This document shows, in pieces, positions 1 to 8,640 of a stretch of DNA of 64,000 bases. The stretch is from CADEEN01 sp963740395 (lineage in GTDB: Bacteria; Pseudomonadota; Gammaproteobacteria; Burkholderiales; Burkholderiaceae_C). The stretch covers positions 53,811-117,810 of the forward strand of contig CAVUEP010000092.1 in NCBI GenBank assembly GCA_963740395.1, given 5' to 3'. Made by a program: the position numbers and the translations under genes. Position 1 is the first letter of the stretch; every line of letters starts with the position of its first letter. Under the pieces are notes generated by a model. That model saw only the letters and a list, made by a program, of their open reading frames with translations. It searched no databases and was not told the DNA's origin.

Positions 1-131
1 ACGCTACTGTAACCCGGTTGGCGATCGGCCTGTAGAGGCGTCGGTCTGGGTGCGGATCGGCCGTCGTCGATCGCGGGCGCTAAGCTCGGCCCTGCCCACC
101 CACCCGAGGCCGCGCGCCGGGAGTTGCCACC

Positions 132-793
132 ATGCCGCTGAACCCGAACCACCTGCAGGCGCTGAATGCCGCCGTGCTGTCCGACACGCTCGACAGCCTG
201 GGCCTGATGCAGCAGGCGATGAAACCCTTCATGCGCCCGCTGGACGACAGCGCTGCAGCTCATCGGCCGCGCGCGCACCGGCCTGTACATGCCGGTGTAC
301 GCGCCGCCGGCCGCGGGCGAGAACCCCTACGAGGTGGAGATCGCGCTGGTCGACGACCTCGCGCCCGGCGACGTGGTGGTGCTGGCCTGCGACGGCCCGA
401 CCGAGCGCATCGCGCCCTGGGGCGAGTTGCTGTCGACGGCCAGCGTGGCGCGCGGCGCGGCCGGCTGCGTCACCGACGGCCTGGTGCGCGACGTCAAGCA
501 GATCCGCGAGATGCGCTTCCCGGTGTTCTGCGGCGGCATCGGGCCGCTCGACACCAAGGGCCGCGCGCGCATGGTCGAGCGCGACGTGCCGGTGGTGTGC
601 GCCGGCGTCGCCGTGCGCCGCGGCGACCTCGTGTTCGGCGACGTCGACGGCGTGGTCGTCATCCCGCAAGAGCGTCGAGCAGGAGGTCGTGCGCCGCGCA
701 CTCGAAAAGGTCTCGGGCGAGAACCAGTCGCGCGAGGCGCTGCAGCGCGGCGAGAAGCTGGCCGACGTGTTCAAGCGGCTGGGGATCCTGTAG
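132..793 (+). CDS. RraA-family protein (HMG aldolase / RNase E regulator-like), two apparent frameshifts
   Basis: The reading starts at ATG 132 (LSDTLDSLGL), moves to a second frame near 252 and to a third near 667, and stops at 793. Joined, it gives about 220 residues with the family core: the GRARTG-type strand, the GDVVVLACDG segment, GELLSTASVARGAAGCVTDGLVRD and GDLVFGDVDGVVVIP. The family includes 4-hydroxy-4-methyl-2-oxoglutarate aldolases and RraA inhibitors of RNase E; the sequence does not separate them. Both breaks close if one GC unit is restored (agcgcg and ccgcgc), so they are probably sequencing errors. It converges on fumC with a 92-bp gap. Confidence 0.8.
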
Positions 794-885
794 CCGCGGT
801 CCCCGCCCCCGTTGCGGCACGGCCGCTCAGGTGCACCCGCGGCGCCGCGGGCGCGGCAACCCCTGGCTTCATCGTCCTCTGTCGC

Positions 886-2277
886 TCAGCCGGCGCCCAG
901 CATGCGCTTGGGGTCCACCCAGGCATCGAACTCCTCGGCGCGGATGCCGTGGAGGGCCGATGCCGCCTCACGCAGGCTGAGCCCGGTCTTGTGCGCATGC
1001 TTGGCGATCTCGGCAGCGCGGTCGTAGCCGATGTGCGGCACCAGTGCAGTGACGAGCATCAGTGAGCGGCTCATCATCTCCTGCGGCACGCTCGGCCATC
1101 GACCTCGGTGCCCTCGACGCAATGCTCGGCAAAGCTCGCCATCGCGTCGGCCAGCAGGCGCAGGCTGTCGAGCACGTCGTAGGCGATCAGCGGCTTGTAG
1201 ACGTTGAGCTCGAAGTGACCCTGGCTCGCGGCGATGCCGATCGCCACGTCGTGGCCCATCACTTGGGCGCACACCATCGTGAGCGCCTCGACCTGCGTCG
1301 GGTTCACCTTGCCCGGCATGATCGAGCTGCCGGGCTCGTTGGCGGGCAGTCGAAGTTCACCCAGCCCGGCGCGCGGGCCGCTGCCCATCAGACGGATGTC
1401 GTTGGCGATCTTGTTGAGCGCCACGGCGATGCGTCCTGAGCGCGGCATGCAGGCCGACCAGCGGCTCATGGCCGGCCATCGCGGCGAAGAGGTTGTCGGC
1501 GACGACGAACGGCGCGCCCAGGCGCGCAGCCAGAACGGCCGCGACACGGGCACCGAATTCGGGGTGCGTGTTCAGGCCGGTACCGACGGCGGTGCCACCG
1601 ATCGCCAGCGCGTGCAGGTCGGGCAGGGCGCGGCGCAGCGCGGCTTCGGCGATCGCGAGCTGGGCGTCGTAGCCGCCGAACTCCTGGCCGAACGTGACCG
1701 GCGTCGCGTCCTGCAGGTGGGTGCGCCCGATCTTCAACGTGTCGGCGAACGCGATGGCCTTGGCCTGCAACGCGCCGCGCAACCGCGCGAGCGACGCCAG
1801 CAGCGGCCTGGCCTGCAGCACCACGGCGAGGTGCATCGCGGTCGGGAACACGTCGTTCGACGACTGCCCGAGATTGACGTCGTCGTTCGGGTGCACCAGG
1901 CGCTCGGCCCCGAGGCCGCCACCCAGCGCCAGCGAAGCGAGGTTGGCGATGACCTCGTTGGCGTTCATGTTGCTCTGCGTGCCCGAGCCGGTCTGCCAGA
2001 CCGACAGCGGGAACTGGGCATCGAACTCGCCCGCGGCAACGCGCGCAGCGGCAGCCGCGACGGCCCCGGCCTTCGCCGGCTCGAGCAGGCCGAGATCGCG
2101 GTTCACCTCCGCAGCGGCGCGCTTGACCTCTGCCAACGCGTGGACGACCTCGAGCGGCATGCGCTGTTGGCCGATCTTGAAGAAGCGAAGGCTGCGCTCG
2201 GTCTGGCCTCCCCACAGCGCATCGCTCGGCACCTCGATCGGACCGAAGCTGTCAGTCTCCGTGCGGCTCGAGGACAT
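886..2277 (-). CDS. fumC: Class II fumarate hydratase FumC, two apparent frameshifts
   Basis: FumC interconverts fumarate and malate in the TCA cycle as a cytosolic homotetramer. The start at 2277 gives MSSSRTETDSFGPIEVPSDA, the usual N-terminus. TGSGTQSNMN, SSNDVFPTAMH, GRTHLQDATP and the fumarase/aspartase signature GSSIMPGKVNP are all present. The frame changes near 1428, repaired by restoring GC in acgcgcatc, and near 1095, repaired by one base in a C run. The C-terminal segment SRSLMLVTALVPHIGYD follows and stops at 886. About 460 residues in total, normal for the family. The 5' end and upstream region are tandemly duplicated (2132-2589). Confidence 0.9.
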
Positions 2278-2589
2278 GTGGATCACCTCCGGACACTGCC
2301 TGCCATCCTGATAGGCCGATGAGACCACAGTATGAAGTTGCCCGGACTTCGTGGACAACTCGCGCCAACGCGTGGACGACCTCGAGCGGCATGCGCTGTT
2401 GGCCGATCTTGAAGAAGCGAAGGCTGCGCTCGGTCTGACCGCCCCACAGCGCATCGCTCGGCACCTCGATCGGACCGAAGCTGTCAGTTTCCGTGCGGCT
2501 CGAGGACATGTGGATCACCTCTGGACACTGGCGGCCATCCTGATAGGCCGATGAGACCACAGTATGAAGTTGCCCAGACGTCGTGGACA
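2132..2589. repeat. Tandem direct duplication of the fumC 5' end and leader (2 x about 226 bp)
   Basis: Copy 1 is 2132-2357 and copy 2 is 2364-2589, at a constant offset of 232 bp with about ten mismatches. Each copy holds the first ~48 codons of fumC, the start codon (2277 and 2509) and about 80 bp of leader. Copy 1 is continuous with the full gene. Copy 2 is cut off where copy 1's leader begins. The duplication lies directly beside the tRNA-Asn-derived repeats and the IS3 remnant, so it marks a rearranged edge of the accessory region. Confidence 0.9.
2362..2509 (-). pseudogene. Truncated N-terminal fumC fragment (duplicate copy)
   Basis: Translation from 2509 gives the same first ~48 residues as fumC (MSSSRTETDSFGPIEVP through PLEVVHALA), then leaves the fumarase sequence and runs into the leader of the intact copy. 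It has no catalytic segments and cannot make a fumarase. Its ATG and upstream region resemble those of the real gene, so it may carry a working promoter that reads into fumC. That promoter role is inference. Confidence 0.85.
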
Positions 2590-2640
2590 GCTTGTTGTTG
2601 GAGGTGGCGAACCGCGATGGCGGCTTGCCGTGATCCTGCA

Positions 2641-2686
2641 ATGACAAAAGCCCCGCACTTGCGCGCGAGGCCTTGAATGGCTTGGC
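2641..2686 (-). repeat. tRNA-Asn-associated repeat, copy A (terminator part only)
   Basis: This stretch matches the block just downstream of the intact tRNA-Asn (16756-16800): atgacaaaagccccgcac, a short loop, gcgcgaggc, ttgaatgg. It stops matching right at the CCA end, so only the terminator hairpin portion and a few bases of tRNA end remain. It has the same orientation as the other copies. It is the outermost copy seen and lies between the duplicated fumC leader and the IS3 remnant. Confidence 0.8.
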
Positions 2687-2771
2687 GCCCCCTAACAGGG
2701 TTGTCCGCAGCCGTCGCGCTACACATCGCCGTCGGCAATGCTTGGAGCGCATTGGCTGAGGAGGGTGGCAG

Positions 2772-3017
2772 ATGGGTCTGATTGACCCTGGCAAGCCCTG
2801 ACAGAACGGCACCAACGAGAGCTTCAACGGCAAGCTGCGCGACGAATGCTTGAGCATCGAGTGGTTCCGCTCGCGCAACGAGGCGGCCTTCGTCATCGAA
2901 TCCTGGCGGCAGCACTACAACGCAGTGCGGCCGCACAGTTCAATCAACTACTTGACCCCGCACGAGTTCAAGCGGCAACATCATTCCATCCCCAACCGAG
3001 CAGCTCTCCAGGAATGA
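2772..3017 (+). pseudogene. IS3-family transposase (OrfB) C-terminal remnant
   Basis: The frame reads LIDPGKP, then an in-frame TGA (2799-2801), then QNGTNESFNGKLRDECL, then WRQHYNAVRPHSSINYLTP. This is the conserved end of the rve (DDE) integrase domain of IS3-family OrfB, including the glutamate-bearing NESFNGKLRDE motif. Only about 80 residues remain and they are interrupted by a stop. No OrfA and no clear terminal inverted repeats are seen. It is a decayed insertion sequence at the edge of the accessory region. Confidence 0.88.
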
Positions 3018-3190
3018 CTGGCTCGAAAAATCCGGAGCAAGTCAGGTCGACCAAGCTCATCATCTCTCCGCGCAATTAGCTGACCGCTCTTTGCCCATCG
3101 GGCGGACAATGCCCCAACTGAACGCATTCGGAGATCAGTATCCGTGACTGAACCTCTCGCAGTCTGCGAGCTCTCGCCTTGGTGGGGGCT

Positions 3191-3679
3191 ATGTTCACCA
3201 GTCGACGAATCGACGCCTGGAATCGGAAACATCACATGAACATGCCGTCTGATCGAGAGCCAGATTCATCGGAGCGAAGCCTCCTCCGCGTCAAAGCGAT
3301 TTCGCGGTGGGACAACGAAGGCGGGGCCGGTGATGGCGAGCATGGGCGTCCCGCTTCGGTGGAGTTGCTGACTGCCGCGCTACCGCTGACAGATGCCGAG
3401 CTGGTGCAGTTGCAGATTCGGGTCATCGCGCTCGAGAACTTGCTGACGGCGTTGCTGGTCGATGCTTCCGACCAGCAACTGAATCTGGCCCGTGAAATAT
3501 CCGAATGCATCACCCCACGTCCTGGCTTCACACCGCATCGCCTGACGATCCACGCGGCCGCCCGGATGATCAGCCTCGTCGACAGATCTGGTCGCTTGCG
3601 CAGCCTGCAATCCGCCGCAGCGAGCGTCGGCGATCCCCCGATCAGTGGGCAAGGTCTCGAATTCAGGAGCGCGGGGTGA
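3191..3679 (+). CDS. Hypothetical protein, overlaps the CBS-domain gene
   Basis: An ORF of about 160 residues with no recognised domain. The centre is helix-like (LTDAELVQLQIRVIALENLLTALL) and could form a short coiled coil. It is placed at ATG 3191 behind a G-rich stretch; ATG 3236 is an alternative. Its TGA overlaps the GTG of the next gene (GTGA at 3676-3679), so the two are probably translationally coupled. The coupling supports a real gene and suggests a job with the CBS protein. No function is assigned. Confidence 0.5.
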   Translation: MFTSRRIDAWNRKHHMNMPSDREPDSSERSLLRVKAISRWDNEGGAGDGEHGRPASVELLTAALPLTDAELVQLQIRVIALENLLTALLVDASDQQLNLAREISECITPRPGFTPHRLTIHAAARMISLVDRSGRLRSLQSAAASVGDPPISGQGLEFRSAG

Positions 3680-4128
3680 GCACGAAGCTTGTGAGCAACA
3701 TCGCTGCTGCGGCCCGTTCGCGGCTGCTCGCGGTCCAAGCCGACATGCCGCTGCGGGAAGTGGCGCGGTTGCTGTCGAGCACCCAGATCAGCCTGGCCGT
3801 GGTTTGTGATCAAGAAGGGACGATGATCGGCGTGGTGACCAAGTCAGACATCGTCCGGCAGATTGGTCACTGTACGGGCCGCAGCTGCGCCGCCACTGTC
3901 GACGGCCTCATGACGAGGAATGTGATCTCGTGCCGCACCACCGATGGCCTGCCCGATGTGCTGTCGATGATGCAGGTGAACGGACTGGTGCACGTTCCGG
4001 TCGTCGACACAGAAGGCAAGCCTTCAGGCGTCGTGAATGCGCGTGATGCGCTGCGCGAGCTGTTGCTTGAAGGTCAGTACGAAGAGGCCCTGCTGCGCGA
4101 CTACGTGATGGGAGTCGGCTATCGATGA
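3676..4128 (+). CDS. Tandem CBS-domain protein
   Basis: About 150 residues made of two CBS motifs: LREVARLLSSTQISLAVVCDQEG...IGVVTKSDIV, then a second with VDGLMTRNVISC and VHVPVVDTEGKPSGVVNARDAL. CBS pairs bind adenosyl ligands such as AMP, ATP or SAM and act as energy sensors. Stand-alone two-CBS proteins usually regulate a partner. The GTG start at 3676 has an AGGAG-type site just upstream and overlaps the previous stop. It lies 149 bp before sdhC, so a link to respiratory control is possible but only inferred from position. Confidence 0.85.
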   Translation: MSTKLVSNIAAAARSRLLAVQADMPLREVARLLSSTQISLAVVCDQEGTMIGVVTKSDIVRQIGHCTGRSCAATVDGLMTRNVISCRTTDGLPDVLSMMQVNGLVHVPVVDTEGKPSGVVNARDALRELLLEGQYEEALLRDYVMGVGYR

Positions 4129-4277
4129 TTCCATGATTTCTGTGCACATGGCCTCGATGACTGACACCGGGCCACGAAGCGCAACCTGCCCGGCATCCGA
4201 CCTACCGGCGCGTTCCGCTGGACGACGATGAAGATGACGCTCGGCTCGCCCGGCCTCGATTGTTTGGGGAGGTAACG

Positions 4278-4660
4278 ATGATCTCCCCACGCTTTCGCCG
4301 CCCCGTATTTCTCGACCTGACGAAGATCCGGATGCCCATCGGTGCGCTGACTTCGATCGGCCACCGGATCAGCGGCGTCGTACTGACGATCGGTGTCCCT
4401 GTGGTCGTCTACCTGATGGCGGTATCGCTCGAAGGCGAGGAGTCGTTCGCGCACGTGTCAAGCCAGTTGCGACACGCTCCCGTCAAGGCCGCGCTGGTGA
4501 TCCTTGTCTGGCGTTTTCGCACCACGTCCTCGCGGGGGTGCGGCACCTGTTGTCGGACTTCGACATCGGCTCGCCGCTGCCCTCGGCGCGTCGCAGTGCC
4601 TGGCTTGTGAATCTCGGAGGTGTCGCTTTGGCGGTGCTTGCGGGCGCGGTTCTGCTGTGA
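4278..4660 (+). CDS. sdhC: Succinate dehydrogenase cytochrome b556 subunit SdhC, one apparent frameshift
   Basis: A membrane anchor of complex II that helps bind haem b and ubiquinone. The ATG at 4278 follows a gggaggt ribosome site. The N-terminal part carries the conserved S-x-GHRISG motif (SIGHRISGVVL) and the first helix. The frame breaks near 4513, where tgg-cg-tttt lacks one G of the expected tgg-gcg-ttt. After the break it reads HHVLAGVRHLLSDFDIG, the family's haem-ligand and R-H-L motif, and a last helix ending at 4660. Length about 127 aa, normal for SdhC. Its stop overlaps the sdhD GTG start. Confidence 0.88.
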
Positions 4661-5004
4661 AAGTTCCCGGCATTGGGTTCACCGGGCTGGCCGCATGGTG
4701 GGCCCAGCGGCTCAGTGCCGTCTACATGCTGGCCTTCTTGATATTCCTGCTCGCTACCTTCGCGCTCGATCCAGTGCGCGACTACGCGCAATGGCACGGC
4801 TGGGTCGGCCGCCCCAGCATCAAAGTCGCATTGGCCACGTTCTTCGCGGCGCTGCTGTCGCACATGTGGGTGGGCTTGCGCGACGTGCTGCTCGACTATG
4901 CGAAACCGCCAGCGTTCCAGCGTCTCCTGCTCGTAACCGTAGGCTGCGGCTTGTTGACCATCGCCATCTCCGTGGTTTGGATTCTGGTGTCGATTCCTGG
5001 TTAA
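4657..5004 (+). CDS. sdhD: Succinate dehydrogenase membrane anchor SdhD
   Basis: 115 residues starting at GTG 4657, overlapping the sdhC stop (GTGA). Three hydrophobic helices are visible: LSAVYMLAFLIFLLATFAL, IKVALATFFAALLSHMWVGL and LLLVTVGCGLLTIAISVVWIL. The haem-ligand region SHMWVGLRDVLLDYAKP matches the SdhD family. Normally sdhA follows directly. Here sdhB follows after 36 bp and sdhA is absent. Confidence 0.9.
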   Translation: MKVPGIGFTGLAAWWAQRLSAVYMLAFLIFLLATFALDPVRDYAQWHGWVGRPSIKVALATFFAALLSHMWVGLRDVLLDYAKPPAFQRLLLVTVGCGLLTIAISVVWILVSIPG

Positions 5005-5040
5005 AGCCACCGCCTGAACGCACCGAAACGAAAGTCGCAA

Positions 5041-5777
5041 TGAAGTTCTCGATTTCCCGTTACGACCCCGATCGCCACGCCAAACCCTACCTGCAGGACT
5101 TCGAGATCGAACTGTTGCCCACGGAGCACATGTTGCTCGACGTGATTCTTCGCCTCAAGCAGCAGGATCCGACGCTGACTCTCAGAAAGTCGTGTCGGGA
5201 AGGCGTGTGCGGCTCCGACGCGATGAACGTCAACGGTCGCAACGGCCTGGCGTGCATCACGCCCGTGCGCGGCCTGAAGGAGCCGGTTGTAATCCAGCCT
5301 TTGCCGGGCTTTCCGATCATTCGCGATCTCGTCGTCGACATGACGCAGTTTTACAAGCAGTACCACTCGATCAGGCCCTACCTGGTGAACACCGAACCCC
5401 CGCCGGAAAAGGAACGGCTTCAGTCGCCTGACGAGCGCGACCGGTTGAACGGCTCGTACGAGTGCATTCTCTGCGCGTGCTGCAGCAGCCAGTGTCCGTC
5501 GTACTGGTGGAACCCCGACAAGTTCGTTGGCCCCGCTGGTTTGATCCAAGCCTATCGATTCATCGTCGACAGCCGCGATCGCGCCATTGAGGAGCGTCTC
5601 GACGACTTGAGCGGCGCCTATCGGTTGTTTCGCTGCCGCACGATCATGAATTGCGCCGAGGTCTGTCCGAAGGGGCTCGAACCGGTCCACGCGATAGAGA
5701 AGATTCGGCTGAAGATGTCTGGAGCCAGGGAAGTGGGCGGTGCCTTGGACAAACATCCACCGATTTCACCGACATAG
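5041..5777 (+). CDS. sdhB: Succinate dehydrogenase iron-sulfur subunit SdhB
   Basis: 245 residues from ATG 5041. All three Fe-S clusters are encoded: [2Fe-2S] ligands in CREGVCGSDAMNVNG...LAC, then CILCACCSSQCP and C-x5-CAEVCPKGLEP for the 4Fe-4S and 3Fe-4S centres. The protein carries electrons from the SdhA flavin to the quinone site formed by SdhCD. It is uninterrupted and of normal length. There is no flavoprotein gene before or after it in the window, so the encoded set must borrow SdhA from another locus or be non-functional. Confidence 0.93.
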
Positions 5778-5835
5778 GCATTGACGCTTACGGGGGGCAG
5801 GTCACAACCCGCAATTGGCCGCAACCACACCCCCA

Positions 5836-5917
5836 ATGACAAGAGCCCCGCACTTTCGCGCGAGGCCCTGAATGGGGTGGCTCCTCGACCTGGGCTCGAA
5901 CCAGGCACCTACGGATT
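5836..5917 (-). repeat. Partial tRNA-Asn 3' end plus terminator, copy B
   Basis: Terminator block at 5836-5877, then tRNA-Asn 3' sequence from the CCA (tgg at 5878) through the T arm to the 3' side of the anticodon stem, ending at 5917. It differs from the intact tRNA by one base (ccaggcacc for ccagggacc). The 5' half of the tRNA and the anticodon are missing, so it is not a functional gene. Together with 5778-6102 it fills the gap between sdhB and the next gene; nothing else is seen there. Confidence 0.88.
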
Positions 5918-6102
5918 CATGGCGCGGAAACGCGCGGGCCTGTCAACGAACTTGCTCGTCCTCGCTCGTCAGGTCTTGCCAAACCGCGCCAAGGTTGTCA
6001 CGTTGACGCTCTGCCGAGGCGAATTGGCGAACTCTGCGCCGTAAGACATGACACCATCGAGCGACCGATACAGGCAATGCCGCGGGCACGTAGCAACTCA
6101 TC

Positions 6103-6381
6103 ATGCACAGGCAGTCATTTCCAATGTCATTTCCAATGCGCCTACTGGTCGGCGCACTTGTCGTCGCGGTGCCGACGATCGGCTGTTTCGGCTACTACGC
6201 TGTCGCAGAGGGCAATGTTGCCCCTACGTTCCTGATCATGTTGGCGTATCCGCTCGCGCTGATCGGGCTGGCGGCATTCGCAACCGCTGCACTTGCTCCG
6301 CGGCGATCACGCGCGACCCTCTTGCTGTCAGCGGCCTGCTGCGCGCTGCCCGTCTTGTTCCTACTCTGGGTGCGAATGTAG
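6103..6381 (+). CDS. Small hypothetical membrane protein
   Basis: 92 residues (or 84 from ATG 6127) with three predicted membrane segments: LLVGALVVAVPTIGCFGYYAV, PTFLIMLAYPLALIGLAAFATAAL and ATLLLSAACCALPVLFLLWV. No known domain is recognised. It is the only plausible gene between tRNA-Asn-derived repeats B and C, so it is cargo of the accessory region. No clear ribosome site decides between the two starts. Confidence 0.5.
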   Translation: MHRQSFPMSFPMRLLVGALVVAVPTIGCFGYYAVAEGNVAPTFLIMLAYPLALIGLAAFATAALAPRRSRATLLLSAACCALPVLFLLWVRM

Positions 6382-6488
6382 GCGCACGCACTGTCTGCTG
6401 GACTTCATGACCCTCGAGAAACGGATGGCAAGCGGGACGGGGCGGACGTGAGTCCGATGTCACGTCTTCATCGCAGCAGAGCAAGTAA

Positions 6489-6565
6489 GAAAGGCCTGCA
6501 CTCGCGCGCAGGCCCTTGTCTTGATTGGCTCCTCGACCTGGGCTCGAACCAGGGACCTACGGATT
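6489..6565 (-). repeat. Partial tRNA-Asn 3' end plus a variant terminator, copy C
   Basis: The tRNA part, 6526-6565, is identical to the last 40 nt of the intact tRNA-Asn. Downstream of its CCA (minus strand) is a hairpin with a different sequence, ggcctgc...gcaggcc, which keeps the layout of the other copies. The different hairpin suggests this copy came from a related tRNA-Asn locus rather than from simple duplication of copy F. No complete tRNA is present. Confidence 0.85.
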
Positions 6566-6955
6566 GACAGACACGTTTCCTACGCATCGAACCGCAGTCA
6601 TACACAGCGGAACACAGTCATCGGCACGAAGTTGACGGCGGAGTGTCAATCCGTCGTGGCGGTTTACCGAAGCAGGCACGATGGTGGACGAGCCGGACGG
6701 TCGCCACCGACAGCTCGCGGCCAGGAGCTGTCTTCCGCCGCCGGCTGCTGACGGGCGGCTCGACCAACGGCTGCAGTTCACGGCGCCGGTCACGCTGGGC
6801 AGCAGCCTGCCGCTCGTTGCCCCGCCGGCGCACCTGCGCCGCACGCTGCGCGATGTGCACGACGAAGGGCGAGACTGGCAAAGCGCATGATTCACTGCGT
6901 CCGGCGGCGCCAGGGTGGCGCTGGCGTCCCCCGGACGCAGTTAGCATCGCACGCC
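6566..6955. other. Accessory intergenic stretch with no convincing gene
   Basis: About 390 bp between repeat C and the GNAT gene. Short open frames exist on both strands (for example 6681-6890 plus), but none shows a recognisable domain, clear ribosome site or typical third-position GC pattern. It may be decayed mobile-element sequence. Confidence 0.4.
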
Positions 6956-7891
6956 ATGTGGAATTGCCGCCTCACCCCTCCCGCCGACTGGCCCACGCTG
7001 GCACCGCTGCTGCACGAATGGAACCGGCGCGCCGACGGCCGCGCACGCTGTTTGCACTCTGAGCAGGGAGTATCGGCGGATCAGCAGGCCGAGTCGATGC
7101 GCGCGCTGGCGCGCGACCAGGCGGTCTTCGTCACCGCCGCCCGGGATGCGCAGGGCGGCACGATCGAAGGCATTGCCGGCGCCACCTTCGATACGGCTGC
7201 GCGCCGGGCCTGGGTCTGGGGTCCTCTGGTTCACGAGTCGGATCACGCCGAGTCGCTGCGCGCCGCGCTGATCGACGCCCTGCGGCAGGCGCTGCCAACC
7301 ATCTCGCGCTTCGATGCCTTCCCGCAAGCCGACGAGGCACCGCTGCTGGAGGCCCTGGAGTGGGCCGGCTACGTCCACCAGCAACACCATCGCGTGATGT
7401 CGCGGTTGGCATCCGAGTCGACGGCACCTCCGGTGGTCGACGGGTTCATCGTCGATGCCAATGCCTCGCACCCGGCGCTGACTGAGTTGCCCGAACTGCA
7501 CGATCGGCTGTTCCCGCAGACCTATCTGCCCGGCGCAGCGGTCGCGGCGAGCCTCGACGACGCGCACCGCCTCCTGATCGCCCTCGACGGCGGCCGGCTG
7601 GCCGGCTACGTCTACGTGCAGCACCAGCGCGTCGAAGGCGACGGCTACGTTGACTACCTCGGCGTGACCGAGTCGGCGCGCGGGCGCGGACTGGGCCGCG
7701 CCCTGCTCGAGGCGGCGGCGCACTGGACGCTGGTCGAGCGCGGGCTGCCGCGGATTCACCTGACGGTGCGGCAGGACAAGCCAGCGGCGCTGCGACTCTA
7801 CGAAGGCGCCGGTTTCCGTGAGATCGCGGCTGGCGCGCACCTGATGTGGCAGCGGCCTGCGCACGGAGTCCTGAGTCGCAGGGCGACGTAG
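6956..7891 (+). CDS. GNAT-family N-acetyltransferase (two-domain)
   Basis: About 311 residues from ATG 6956. The C-terminal half is a clear GNAT fold: YVDYLGVTESARGRGLGRALLEAA holds the acetyl-CoA pyrophosphate loop (R-G-R-G-L-G), followed by IHLTVRQDKPAALRLYEGAGFRE. The N-terminal half is a degenerate GNAT-like domain, as in other tandem-GNAT proteins. The substrate is not predictable. It lies in the block between repeats C and D, transcribed opposite to the following genes. Confidence 0.82.
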   Translation: MWNCRLTPPADWPTLAPLLHEWNRRADGRARCLHSEQGVSADQQAESMRALARDQAVFVTAARDAQGGTIEGIAGATFDTAARRAWVWGPLVHESDHAESLRAALIDALRQALPTISRFDAFPQADEAPLLEALEWAGYVHQQHHRVMSRLASESTAPPVVDGFIVDANASHPALTELPELHDRLFPQTYLPGAAVAASLDDAHRLLIALDGGRLAGYVYVQHQRVEGDGYVDYLGVTESARGRGLGRALLEAAAHWTLVERGLPRIHLTVRQDKPAALRLYEGAGFREIAAGAHLMWQRPAHGVLSRRAT

Positions 7892-8122
7892 CCCGCCGGT
7901 GTGATGCACCTCTGATTGGTCCGGTCCGACGTGGCGGCCCAATCGCATCATGCGAAGGGGCCCAGAGCTGAAGACCTCGTCGGGTTGGCGGGCTGCGGTG
8001 CGAACGCCAGGCCTCTTGGGCTTATTGCGCTTCATTCGTCCGGGACGTGGTGCTGCATCTGCTGGGCGTGGCGCACAGCGCGCGCCAGATCCCTGCTGGT
8101 TCGAGGCTTCCGCGCTACGCCT

Positions 8123-8482
8123 TCAACCGCGCCTAGCCTGTTCGGCCTGCCAGTCCTCCAGCAGCGCGGCGTTGCGCTGATTCTTGCGGAAGGCGACGTC
8201 GGCGATGTCGCCGACGATTGGCACGCTGCCCAGCACGAGGTCGATTCCCAGGTTGCCCAGCATGCGCAGCTGCAGCGAGCGCGGCGCAGCCACTTGTCGC
8301 GCCTGCCAGACGATGGACAGTCCCAGTGCCGCGCCGACCAAGTCGCCAGCGACGGGCAGCAGGCCCAGCAGCGATTCGATGCCGAAGCGGTAGCGCGTGC
8401 CGGGGATGCCCCAGGCAGCGTCGAGCCGGTTGGCCCACCGACGGCTGCGTTGTACGCGCCGATCGATCTCGTCTGGCGTCAT
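8123..8482 (-). CDS. DUF4112 domain-containing protein
   Basis: 119 residues starting at 8482. Pattern typical of DUF4112: a basic amphipathic N-terminus (RRVQRSRRWANRLD), then GTRYRFGIESLLGLLPVAGDLVGAALG and LGNLGIDLVLGSVPIVGDIADVAF, two hydrophobic P-x-x-GD hairpins. The function is unknown; the family is membrane-associated. Its ATG overlaps the stop of the Pmp3-like gene (ATGA at 8479-8482), so the two are cotranslated. Confidence 0.85.
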   Translation of the reverse strand: MTPDEIDRRVQRSRRWANRLDAAWGIPGTRYRFGIESLLGLLPVAGDLVGAALGLSIVWQARQVAAPRSLQLRMLGNLGIDLVLGSVPIVGDIADVAFRKNQRNAALLEDWQAEQARRG

Positions 8483-8640
8483 TTCACCTTGGCGATGATG
8501 TAGACCGCATGAACGATGCCGGGGATGAAACCCAGCAGTGTGAGCAGGATGTTGATCCAGAAGTGTTTGCCGATGCCGACCTGCAGGAACACGCCCAGAG
8601 GCGGCAGTAGGATCGCGAAAATAATGCGGATGATGTCCAT
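8479..8640 (-). CDS. YqaE/Pmp3-family small membrane protein
   Basis: 53 residues from ATG 8640. Two membrane helices in the Pmp3 pattern: IIFAILLPPLGVFLQVG, then FWINILLTLLGFIPGIVHAVYII. In plants and fungi the family helps keep membrane potential under salt or cold stress; its bacterial role is mostly undefined. An ATGA overlap with the following DUF4112 gene makes a two-gene unit. Confidence 0.9.
   Translation of the reverse strand: MDIIRIIFAILLPPLGVFLQVGIGKHFWINILLTLLGFIPGIVHAVYIIAKVK

Noticed and set aside
5781..6044. Open frame of 87 codons downstream of sdhB
   Set aside because: It is read through the partial tRNA-Asn repeat B; the apparent protein text is the tRNA sequence translated, and similar text appears at the other repeats.
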